A stretch of DNA of 12,527 bases from Bacteroidetes bacterium GWA2_31_9b (lineage in GTDB: Bacteria > Bacteroidota > Bacteroidia > Bacteroidales > UBA12077). The stretch spans positions 3,101 through 15,627 of the forward strand of contig MENE01000176.1 in NCBI GenBank assembly GCA_001769005.1. Reading direction: 5' to 3'. Below the pieces are notes generated by a model, which was not told the origin of the DNA, ran no database searches, and saw nothing but the letters and a program-made list of their open reading frames with translations. A program made the position numbers and the translations under genes. This document shows positions 6,423 to 12,527 of this stretch, in pieces; the first letter of the stretch is position 1; every line of letters starts with the position of its first letter.

Positions 6423-8648
6423 CTAACCAATTTCATCAGAATCAATACGAACAACTTTTAATATCCCTTTTTCTTTGCGCAACTTCCTGAATAATATATC
6501 GAGATGTTCTGTGCTTTCAACAAAAATTTTCAAATAGCCTTCAAACATTCCATCATTTGAATCCATTGATATTGATCGCATTCTAACTCTAAAATCTTTA
6601 GAAATGATATCGGTAATTTTATTTAGCATACCCATCTCATCTAAACCTGTAATTTTAATGGTTGTTTGAAACGATTTTTTAGATACAGCATTATTCCAAC
6701 GGGCATTAATTACTCTATAATTGTATTTATCTATTAACTGTCGTGCGTTCGGGCAACTTGTTCGGTGAATCTTTATTCCTTCACTTACAGTAACAAACCC
6801 AAAAATAGAATCACCAAAAATAGGGCTACAACATTTTGCAAGTTTATAATCCAGATTCTCAATTTTATCATCAATAATAAGGTAATCGCCTTCGTTAACG
6901 GTTTCCTTTTTCAAATCTGCAACCAACTCTTTCTTTTCATCTGTTGCAATTTGATCTTTAATTGGAATTGAAAGTATATCTTTTATTTCAGCTATATCAA
7001 TTTTCTCAATTGCAATAAAATAATACAAATCGAGTGGTACTTTTAGTTTATAATGCTTTACCAATTGATTTATCTGGTTTTCATCAACCTGAATTTTCCA
7101 GTTTTTAAGTCTTCGTTGAAAAAGTTCTTTTCCAGCTTCTGCTTCTTTAAACTTCTCTTCACGAAGCGTTGATTTAATCTTAGTTCTAGCCTTTGAAGTT
7201 AAAACAAAATTAAGCCAGTCGGTTTTTGGTTTTTGATTTTTTGAAGTAATAATCTGCACCTGATCACCATTTTGCAAAACCTGTTTGATGGTAACATTCT
7301 TATGATTAATAAGTGCTCCAACACACTGGTTACCAATATCTGTATGAATGTCGTATGCAAAATCGAGAACTGTTGCTCCTGCAGGGAACTTTTTAAGGTC
7401 GCCATTTGGAGTAAATACAAAAATTTCTTTGTTGTACAGGTTTAGTTTTAAATCTTCAATATCCTGTGTTGTTTCAATGTCACTAGGTTCAATCAGGTCG
7501 CGTATTCTGCTCATCCACTGATCTAAACCCGATTCAAGCTTTATACCTTTATATTTCCAGTGTGCTGCAAATCCTTTTTCAGCAATTTCGTCCATGCGTT
7601 GAGAACGAATCTGAACTTCTACCCACTTTTTTTCAGGGCCAACAACAGTAGTGTGAATAGATTCATATCCATTCGATTTTGGAACAGAAATCCAATCGCG
7701 CATACGCTGTGGATTGGGCAAATAAAAATCAGTTACAATAGAAAAAACTTTCCAGCAATCTGCTTTCTCTTTTTCCGGTGGTGAATTCAGAATTATTCGA
7801 ATAGCAAATAAATCAAATACTTCTTCAAACTCAATATTCTGTTTTTTAATTTTTTGCCAAATTGAGTATATTGATTTTGGTCGTCCTTTAATTTCAAAAT
7901 CAATGTTTTGCTTTCGGAGCTCCTGCTCAATAGGTTCGCAGAATTTTTTTATAAACTTATTTCGTTTGGCTGTAGAATTTTTAAGCTTTTTAATTAAGTT
8001 TTTGTACGTTTCTTTTTCTGTGTACTTCATCGAGAGATTCTCAAGCTCCGATTTAATGCTATACAATCCTAACCTATGAGCTAATGGGGCATACACAGAA
8101 AAGGTTTCCAATGAAGTTTTTATTTGCACATTTTCAGGATAATAATTCAGTAGACGCATCCTTTCCAGAAGCATCGCTATTTTAATTAATATAACCCGAA
8201 CATCTTTTGCAACAGTAATAAGTAATTGTCTAAAGTTTTCAGAATGCGATGATGATGTTTTAGTATCAATACTTTCAATTTTTATGAGTCCTTCACAAAG
8301 ATCTCTTATGGTTTTATCGAATTGATTTTCAACTTCATCTGATGAAATATAATTCTCAATTATTGCTTCAAATAATAAATAAGCAACAACCGAACGATAT
8401 CCTAAACCAATCTGATCGACAATAATTATTGATGTTTCGAGGATTTGTAAAATATATGGATCGCCCGAGGGTTGACGTTTTTCTTTATGTGCATTTCGGG
8501 CAATATCGAACGCTTTGCGCAAAATACTAAGCTCTTCGGGTTGTATTACATTTTTAGATACCTTGAGTAATTGACGATATTTATTTATAATTCGACTTCG
8601 ATCTCTATCGTTAGTAATTGTATTTGTTTCTTTTGATGAAGAATCCAT
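6423..8648 (-). CDS. relA: RelA/SpoT homologue: (p)ppGpp synthetase with degenerate hydrolase domain
   Basis: This is a 741-residue long RSH, full family length, that makes the alarmone (p)ppGpp from ATP and GDP/GTP during starvation. Domains in order are: N-terminal HD hydrolase domain (~35-200); synthetase (~235-365); TGS (~405-468); helical region; a zinc-finger/RIS-like segment with K-C-C-S-P-I at 605-610 and the following H-R-T-S-C-P; and a C-terminal ACT domain (~660-736). The synthetase is intact: G-R-P-K at 255-258, F-D-L-F-A-I-R with D279, R-M-R-D at 315-318, N-G-Y-E-S-I-H-T with Y328, and E-V-Q-I-R with E344. The hydrolase is not: the catalytic His-Asp pair is F93-E94, and the conserved K-L-A-D-R-L is K-I-A-M-L-L, so the later metal-site Asp is M159. 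I infer a synthetase-only enzyme, so a separate hydrolase should exist elsewhere in the genome. It begins 1 bp after the nitrilase-family gene. Confidence 0.93.
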   Translation of the reverse strand: MDSSSKETNTITNDRDRSRIINKYRQLLKVSKNVIQPEELSILRKAFDIARNAHKEKRQPSGDPYILQILETSIIIVDQIGLGYRSVVAYLLFEAIIENYISSDEVENQFDKTIRDLCEGLIKIESIDTKTSSSHSENFRQLLITVAKDVRVILIKIAMLLERMRLLNYYPENVQIKTSLETFSVYAPLAHRLGLYSIKSELENLSMKYTEKETYKNLIKKLKNSTAKRNKFIKKFCEPIEQELRKQNIDFEIKGRPKSIYSIWQKIKKQNIEFEEVFDLFAIRIILNSPPEKEKADCWKVFSIVTDFYLPNPQRMRDWISVPKSNGYESIHTTVVGPEKKWVEVQIRSQRMDEIAEKGFAAHWKYKGIKLESGLDQWMSRIRDLIEPSDIETTQDIEDLKLNLYNKEIFVFTPNGDLKKFPAGATVLDFAYDIHTDIGNQCVGALINHKNVTIKQVLQNGDQVQIITSKNQKPKTDWLNFVLTSKARTKIKSTLREEKFKEAEAGKELFQRRLKNWKIQVDENQINQLVKHYKLKVPLDLYYFIAIEKIDIAEIKDILSIPIKDQIATDEKKELVADLKKETVNEGDYLIIDDKIENLDYKLAKCCSPIFGDSIFGFVTVSEGIKIHRTSCPNARQLIDKYNYRVINARWNNAVSKKSFQTTIKITGLDEMGMLNKITDIISKDFRVRMRSISMDSNDGMFEGYLKIFVESTEHLDILFRKLRKEKGILKVVRIDSDEIG

Positions 8649-8649
8649 A

Positions 8650-9432
8650 TTAGTTTACTATTTTAAATTCATCAACATCGAAATTTACTGGAAACTTAGT
8701 TCTGAAATTATTCAGTTCATCTAACGAAAGCTCTGCATTCAAAAATTGTTCCTTAAATGGTTCAGCTTGTGTAATTATTTGTCCATAAGGATCAATAATC
8801 ATGCTATCACCAGAAAATTCATTTCCTTGCCCATCTGAACCAATACGATTTACTCCAATAACATATGCCTGATTTTCTATTGCTCTTGCAACCAATAGGC
8901 TTTTCCATGCATAACTTCTGCTTTTGGGCCAGTTTGCAATGTATATTAACAAATCATAATCATTTTTGTTTCTGCTCCATACCGGAAAACGAAGATCGTA
9001 GCAAATTAACGGACAAATGCGCCATTCATCGGAAGTAAAAATCAATTTATCATCACCTTTGGAATAATGAGCGTTTTCATTGCCCATTCGAAATAAATGG
9101 CGTTTATCATATTTCTGAATTGATCCATTGGGAAATGCTACAAGTAACCGATTATAGTTCTTACCTAATTCTTTAACTATAATGCTGCCTATAATTATTT
9201 TTCCTGATTTTTGTGATTGAATTTTAAGCCATTTAACCGACTTTTCGTTCATTGATTCCGATAAATGTTCAGGTTTCATTGAAAAACCAGTAGTAAACAT
9301 TTCGGGTAAAATAACCAGTTGGGTTTCCTTAGGTAATTGCTGAATTTTTTTTTCGAAATTTAATAAATTCAACTCTTTATTTTCCCAAATTAAATCGGTT
9401 TGAATACATGAAACAAAAAGATTTTTCGACAT
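8650..9432 (-). CDS. omega-amidase-type carbon-nitrogen hydrolase (YafV/Nit2-like)
   Basis: This is a 260-residue nitrilase-superfamily amidase. The Glu-Lys-Cys catalytic set is complete: E44 in I-L-P-E-M-F, K110 in K-Y-D-K-R-H-L-F, and C144 in L-I-C-Y-D-L-R-F-P-V-W-S-R-N. The latter is the signature of the YafV/Nit2 omega-amidase branch. The N-W-P segment at 167-169, A-R-A-I-E-N-Q at 182-188 and G-V-N-R at 193-196 are also typical, and YafV is of similar length. By family it deaminates 2-oxoglutaramate and 2-oxosuccinamate, the keto-amides left by glutamine or asparagine transamination, and so supports methionine salvage and nitrogen recycling in the cytosol. No partner transaminase is present, unless the PatB-like enzyme 6 kb away contributes, which I consider unlikely. 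A perfect -7 box lies 26 bp upstream, and the RSH gene follows after 1 bp, so both share this promoter. Confidence 0.9.
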   Translation of the reverse strand: MSKNLFVSCIQTDLIWENKELNLLNFEKKIQQLPKETQLVILPEMFTTGFSMKPEHLSESMNEKSVKWLKIQSQKSGKIIIGSIIVKELGKNYNRLLVAFPNGSIQKYDKRHLFRMGNENAHYSKGDDKLIFTSDEWRICPLICYDLRFPVWSRNKNDYDLLIYIANWPKSRSYAWKSLLVARAIENQAYVIGVNRIGSDGQGNEFSGDSMIIDPYGQIITQAEPFKEQFLNAELSLDELNNFRTKFPVNFDVDEFKIVN

Positions 9433-9458
9433 ACTAATTTGTTATTTGTAAATCAAAA

Positions 9459-9466
9459 CAAATATA
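9459..9466 (-). promoter_or_regulatory. candidate -7 promoter box for the omega-amidase/RSH operon
   Basis: Minus strand TATATTTG is a perfect TAnnTTTG match, 26 bp upstream of ATG 9432. It is the only such box between the DUF4197 gene and the start. A good -33 TTG is not visible at the usual spacing. Confidence 0.5.
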
Positions 9467-9510
9467 ATAAATTCTGTTTCTGAATCTTTAATATTAAATT
9501 ATAAAGCTTT

Positions 9511-9546
9511 GTCGTTAAAAGAAATTACTTTTTTTGATTTTACGAC
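9511..9546 (-). terminator. weak hairpin across the DUF4197 stop codon, possible transcript end
   Basis: The arms 9538-9546 (TTTTACGAC on plus) and 9511-9520 (GTCGTTAAAA on plus) pair, with one bulged base, around a 17-nt loop. The stop codon at 9540-9542 lies in the first arm. No U-tract follows on the minus strand, so intrinsic termination is doubtful. It may instead protect the mRNA 3' end. Confidence 0.3.
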
Positions 9547-10265
9547 CCAAAAACTTTTTTAAGTAAATCAGTTACTCGTGCACCTGGATTCTTTCTGATC
9601 TCGAGTTCTTGCTTTGCAATCTGAATAAATAATCCATCAATAGCTTTCTGAGTTACATATTCGTTTAAATCAGGATTTATAGATTTAACAAGCGGAATCT
9701 TATTATATGTAGTAAAAACAGTTTTCCAGTATTTGGTTGCTCCAACTTTATCTAATGATACTTTTATAACAGGTTTAAATTTCTCTACTAATTGCATTCT
9801 TGTCTGATTTTCAAGGAACTTAGTAGCAGCATTATCTTCACCATGCAAAATGTTCATTACATCCTTTAAAGTAAGTTCTTTTATTGCTGTTAAAAATATA
9901 TCCTTTGCACCATTTGCAGCATCTTCGGCAGCCCTGTTCATAGACTCTATTGCTTCATCAACTTTTTTGCCCTGACCAATTGCTCTAAGCTTTTCTTCTA
10001 CTGATTTTGCTTCATCAGGCATTGGTATTTTAATTTGAAGATCTTTAAAATATCCGTCAGGCTTTGATAATTGTGATACTCCTTTTTCTATTCCAATGTT
10101 TAGTGCTTCTTTTAATGCTTTACCAACTTCTTCTTCGGTTAGATTTGTTGATTTTGTCTCCTTAACTATATTTTTAGCAGCTTTTTTAATACTCTTTAAA
10201 TTTTGAGCAGATGAAGTCAAGTTTAAAGCAAGAAAAACAGTGAAAAATAAAATAGCTTTAGTCAT
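9540..10265 (-). CDS. exported DUF4197-family protein
   Basis: This is a 241-residue protein with a signal peptide (residues 1-21, ending L-T-S-S-A-Q). The mature part matches DUF4197 along its whole length: a helical E-A-L-N-I-G-I-E-K-G segment at 51-60, then Q-L-S-K-P-D-G-Y-F-K-D at 65-75, I-P-M-P at 80-83, S-M-N-R-A-A-E-D-A at 108-116, an A-T-K-F-L region near 147, and a C-terminal block with Y-V-T-Q-K-A-I-D-G-L-F and T-D-L-L-K-K-V-F-G-S. The family is periplasmic or lipid-anchored, mostly alpha-helical, and of unknown function; no catalytic residues are known. It lies 42 bp after the unknown membrane-anchored gene. No -7 box is seen in that gap, so co-transcription is likely. Confidence 0.9.
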   Translation of the reverse strand: MTKAILFFTVFLALNLTSSAQNLKSIKKAAKNIVKETKSTNLTEEEVGKALKEALNIGIEKGVSQLSKPDGYFKDLQIKIPMPDEAKSVEEKLRAIGQGKKVDEAIESMNRAAEDAANGAKDIFLTAIKELTLKDVMNILHGEDNAATKFLENQTRMQLVEKFKPVIKVSLDKVGATKYWKTVFTTYNKIPLVKSINPDLNEYVTQKAIDGLFIQIAKQELEIRKNPGARVTDLLKKVFGS

Positions 10266-10307
10266 AATTTTAATTTTTAATTAATTTTATTTACTATTTA
10301 AAGAAAA

Positions 10308-11474
10308 TCAATTCTTTTTATCAATAGTTCGATAGTAATCATCCAGAATCTTTGTCATCAAAGGGTTGTAATACTTCCAATAAAACTCCATTGAATTATT
10401 CTTGCCAATACTAGAAAACATTGATGCAAATTGGTGATAACCCTCGAAATAAGCAGAACTCATATTTACATTGTTATCGGCAAAATCACCTCCAAAGTAA
10501 TAAAACATATAATCATTTGTATGTTCTATAATTGCAGGAAATACAGGTTGCAAATTGTAGCTTCTAAGCAATGAGTCGCCTTTTTCGTTTACATTGAATT
10601 GGAAATTTGCAAGAATATTATTTTGTTCTGTAGAGAATGTAATATCAAACCAATTCAAATATTCAATTGATTTAGGAATTCCAAATTTTTTGGTGGTTTC
10701 AAGATTAGAGTGAATTAAAGGTTTACCACTTGTTAAATGGGTTCCTGATTCTAATATTGCTAACGTACCAAACTTATGAACCAATACAATTCCTTCGTTT
10801 TCAAAAGACCATTGATTATTGTTTTGCTCTTTATACAATCGCACAATCCATCTAGGAAAATCATTATTTTTTAGCGTATCCAGATTCGAAAAATATTTAC
10901 CTGTCCAACCACTCCAGTTTAATCCGAACATATCTTCCAATTTCTCTCGAATTAATGAATTTGTAGGTGCATTATAAAAGTTAAATTCAGTGATAATTAG
11001 TTTTTCTTGTTCTTTCATTTCTTTTAAAAAAAGATAGTCGTTCTGATTTAAACCACCGTATACTTTATTTGTTACAGGCTGCTCATCGCGGGCATTTTGT
11101 ATATACCATTCGTTATAATATACTCCGTAGGTATCGGTATAATAGCACATATCATATGTTGAAGCAATATCTTCAATTTCATGAATACGTATACTTTTAA
11201 AATCAAATTCGTTTGTTTTTAAATTAATTGGAAAAAAACCATAATAATCTTCATTCACATTGTACCTTTTTCCATCTTCTTTAATATAATTATTGTGATT
11301 TAATATCCAGTTGAACGATTTGTGTTCACGCCTGTCGGTTGTTGGAACAGTTTTATCGAGAATATATACTTTTAACGATTTGTATGGATTAATATACCAA
11401 GCGAACCAACTTGAAAATACAATTATTAAAAGTGATGAAATGGATATTAATGGAACAATAATTTTCTTATTCAT
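10308..11474 (-). CDS. membrane-anchored extracytoplasmic protein of unknown function
   Basis: I do not recognise a named family. The 388-residue protein starts with a signal anchor (K-K at 3-4, hydrophobic 5-27), which puts the rest outside the cytoplasmic membrane. The exterior part has no further membrane helices and is rich in Tyr, Trp and Asn. Features that look conserved or structural are: V-Y-I-L-D-K-T-V-P at 36-44, D-Y-Y-G-F-F-P at 76-82, Y-Y-T-D-T-Y-G-V-Y at 111-119, Y-G-G-L at 139-142 followed by L-I-I-T-E-F-N at 159-165 and A-P-T at 169-171, W-S-G-W-T-G-K-Y-F at 187-195, and G-T-L-A-I-L-E-S-G-T-H-L at 236-247. The Y-G-G-L ... T-E-F-N-x(4)-A-P-T order loosely recalls amidotransferase-like alpha/beta domains, but I cannot assign it. 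ATG 11474 gives a clean N-terminus. A perfect -7 box lies 40 bp upstream. DUF4197 follows. Confidence 0.75.
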   Translation of the reverse strand: MNKKIIVPLISISSLLIIVFSSWFAWYINPYKSLKVYILDKTVPTTDRREHKSFNWILNHNNYIKEDGKRYNVNEDYYGFFPINLKTNEFDFKSIRIHEIEDIASTYDMCYYTDTYGVYYNEWYIQNARDEQPVTNKVYGGLNQNDYLFLKEMKEQEKLIITEFNFYNAPTNSLIREKLEDMFGLNWSGWTGKYFSNLDTLKNNDFPRWIVRLYKEQNNNQWSFENEGIVLVHKFGTLAILESGTHLTSGKPLIHSNLETTKKFGIPKSIEYLNWFDITFSTEQNNILANFQFNVNEKGDSLLRSYNLQPVFPAIIEHTNDYMFYYFGGDFADNNVNMSSAYFEGYHQFASMFSSIGKNNSMEFYWKYYNPLMTKILDDYYRTIDKKN

Positions 11475-11480
11475 TTTAGG

Positions 11481-11507
11481 TTAAAATTTATTTTTTTTCA
11501 ATTTTAA
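11481..11507. repeat. 8-bp inverted repeat in the leader of the unknown membrane-anchored gene
   Basis: TTAAAATT (11481-11488) and AATTTTAA (11500-11507) are perfect complements around 11 bp. They sit between the -7 box at 11515-11522 and ATG 11474, so they would form a weak hairpin at the mRNA 5' end or an operator over the transcription start. The arms are A/T only, so chance is likely. Confidence 0.25.
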
Positions 11508-11514
11508 TGAACTT

Positions 11515-11522
11515 CAAAATTA
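11515..11522 (-). promoter_or_regulatory. candidate -7 promoter box for the unknown protein/DUF4197 unit
   Basis: Minus strand TAATTTTG is a perfect TAnnTTTG match, 40 bp upstream of ATG 11474. A good -33 TTG is missing at the standard spacing. Confidence 0.5.
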
Positions 11523-11773
11523 ACAAACATTTCTTTAAATCACCATTTAAAATACAAATCAATTCAATACTTTTAAGCAATTTGAACAAATAAATAATCA
11601 AATATCCTTGCAATAGGTTTATTGCTATTTTATAGAATGATTCCATATTACTTATTAACAATAAACTTCTTCTTTAAGTTGATGTCAAAAATTTAAAATA
11701 TTTTATAACTTATCATGCGAAAAGCATTATGCATAGTAAAACATATCGATTTTAATATTAAAACCAAACTCAT

Positions 11774-12115
11774 ATGAAACCCTTCAAAGTACTTTTTTTA
11801 TTTTCAACCTGGCTGATGCGACTTTCAGTCTTGTTTTTTATAATAATGCGATATTGGGAAACACTTGCTTTCTTCAATTATAAAAGCATTATGTTTTATG
11901 TAGCTGCGCTATTCATTGTTTTTGCATCATTATTATTTATTGGTGGTTTTTTAAAGAAAGAACGTTTAACACTAATTTCTTCTTTAATCCTGATATTAGT
12001 AACCGGTTATCATGCATTTTTAAACTTAGAATCAGGTATCGATCATAATTTTGCAATTTTTGTAATGATTGGAGCAATTTGCTTTTACTTTTTATCAAGC
12101 GGAAACAAAAGATAA
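11774..12115 (+). CDS. small four-helix integral membrane protein
   Basis: I do not recognise a family. The 113-residue protein is nearly all hydrophobic, with four predicted membrane helices at about 7-28, 37-57, 63-83 and 92-109. Short basic loops (F-K at 4-5, K-K-E-R at 61-64) and a basic tail (G-N-K-R at the C-terminus) favour cytoplasmic loops by the positive-inside rule. There is no signal peptide and no cysteine or histidine pattern for heme or metal. The single conserved-looking polar patch is the E-S-G-I-D-H-N loop near 86-92. The exported iron-sulfur protein starts 11 bp downstream on the same strand, so the two are probably one operon. The small protein may be a membrane component of, or anchor for, that redox enzyme, but this is inference from position only. 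Start ATG 11774 is the first in frame. Confidence 0.7.
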   Translation: MKPFKVLFLFSTWLMRLSVLFFIIMRYWETLAFFNYKSIMFYVAALFIVFASLLFIGGFLKKERLTLISSLILILVTGYHAFLNLESGIDHNFAIFVMIGAICFYFLSSGNKR

Positions 12116-12126
12116 ATCAATTGTTT

Positions 12127-12527
12127 ATGGAAAATAATTCAAATTATTCACGAAGGCATTTTCTCAAAGATTTGGCATTGGGAGGTGGAGGATTGGTTAT
12201 ACTTGGAACACTTGGTTTCAAGATTTTAAAATCAGCCGATGGAAAAACAATAAAAGCCATTACAGTTGATTTTAAGAAATGTGCAGGTTGTCGAACTTGC
12301 GAAACTGCCTGTTCAGCATTTAATCACCGTGAAAAAATATCCGGTGAAGAAGTGTTTGGTTTAGGAAATCCTCATTTATCAAATATTAAGGTATATCATT
12401 TTAATCCTGACGTTGATGTTCCAAGCACATGTGCCATTTGTCCTGATCCTCCATGTATTCATGCATGTGTAATTTCACCGGATTTAATTACCGGACGGAA
12501 AGCCTTATATCGCGATCCTGAAACTCA
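12127..12527 (+). CDS. Tat-exported 4Fe-4S dicluster ferredoxin subunit (3' end cut by window edge)
   Basis: The frame runs open from ATG 12127 to the window end, giving 133 codons. Residues 8-14 are S-R-R-H-F-L-K, a canonical twin-arginine signal, followed by a glycine-rich hydrophobic segment (16-32). The protein should therefore be exported folded with its clusters. The first cysteine group is C52-x2-C55-x2-C58-x3-C62, with C-A-G-C-R-T-C-E as in HydN/CooF/HycB-type and aldehyde oxidoreductase-associated subunits. The second is C102-x2-C105-x4-C110-x3-C114, with C-P-D-P-P-C, as in DmsB-like subunits. Two further groups would be expected beyond the edge if it is a four-cluster subunit. It carries electrons between clusters and a partner oxidoreductase, probably a molybdenum or tungsten enzyme. 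The catalytic partner is not in the window. The 113-residue membrane protein lies 11 bp upstream. Confidence 0.9.
   Translation, partial: MENNSNYSRRHFLKDLALGGGGLVILGTLGFKILKSADGKTIKAITVDFKKCAGCRTCETACSAFNHREKISGEEVFGLGNPHLSNIKVYHFNPDVDVPSTCAICPDPPCIHACVISPDLITGRKALYRDPET

Larger units (their letters stand above)
11475..11773. other. divergent intergenic region, 299 bp
   Basis: This very AT-rich gap lies between the minus-strand block and the plus-strand membrane-protein/iron-sulfur genes. It holds the minus-strand -7 box at 11515-11522 and an 8-bp inverted repeat at 11481-11507. On the plus side I see only imperfect -7 boxes (TATCCTTG at 11603-11610, TAGGTTTA at 11614-11621), far from the ATG at 11774, and a tiny ATGC/GCAT hairpin near 11714-11726. 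I see no tRNA, small-RNA terminator or riboswitch. Confidence 0.6.

Noticed and set aside
7199..7784. Small frames within the RSH gene (7199-7420 minus, 7560-7784 plus, also 6765-6971 plus)
   Set aside because: They are overlaps with the continuous, domain-complete RSH reading frame.
11507..11593. 28-codon plus-strand frame in the divergent intergenic region
   Set aside because: It is low-complexity Lys/Asn/Phe-rich sequence, expected by chance in AT-rich DNA, with no leader signal.

Overview
The window looks like a chromosomal segment of a strictly or facultatively anaerobic member of the Bacteroidota, most likely in or near the Bacteroidales/Marinilabiliales. The sequence is strongly AT-rich. 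Start codons lack recognisable Shine-Dalgarno sequences, and four minus-strand leader regions carry the Bacteroidota -7 promoter box (TAnnTTTG). The families point the same way: an FprA flavodiiron protein, a Bacteroidota-style DUF3108 exported protein, a DUF4197 protein and a RelA/SpoT homologue with a decayed hydrolase domain. I cannot name the species from the sequence.

Layout. Positions 1-1155 are plus strand: the 3' part of a Yip1-type membrane protein, then a YdeI/OmdA-family protein. Positions 1152-11474 are an unbroken minus-strand block. In transcription order it holds: (a) a membrane-anchored protein of unknown function, then a DUF4197 protein; (b) an omega-amidase-type nitrilase followed after 1 bp by a (p)ppGpp synthetase; (c) a small outer-membrane-type protein, then a DUF3108 protein; (d) a flavodiiron protein ending at a clear intrinsic terminator; (e) a hotdog thioesterase, an exported nitroreductase and a PatB/MalY C-S lyase, which meets the YdeI-family gene tail to tail with overlapping stop codons. 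After a 299-bp divergent intergenic region the plus strand resumes with a small four-helix membrane protein. It ends with the first 133 codons of a twin-arginine-exported iron-sulfur protein, cut by the window edge.

How the genes may work together. Most of the content is housekeeping or stress physiology: stringent-response signalling, nitrogen and keto-acid repair, O2/NO detoxification, sulfur amino-acid cleavage and envelope proteins. The tightest functional hint is the omega-amidase/RSH pair, which would link clean-up of glutamine-transamination products with (p)ppGpp synthesis. The thioesterase/nitroreductase/PatB unit is an unexplained combination. The iron-sulfur gene at the right edge probably opens a redox-enzyme operon whose catalytic subunit lies outside the window.

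I see no rRNA, tRNA, CRISPR array, insertion sequence, prophage or integron signature. No coding frame is visibly broken. I do not see a clear new defence or mobile system. The items worth following up are listed as findings, with their limits.
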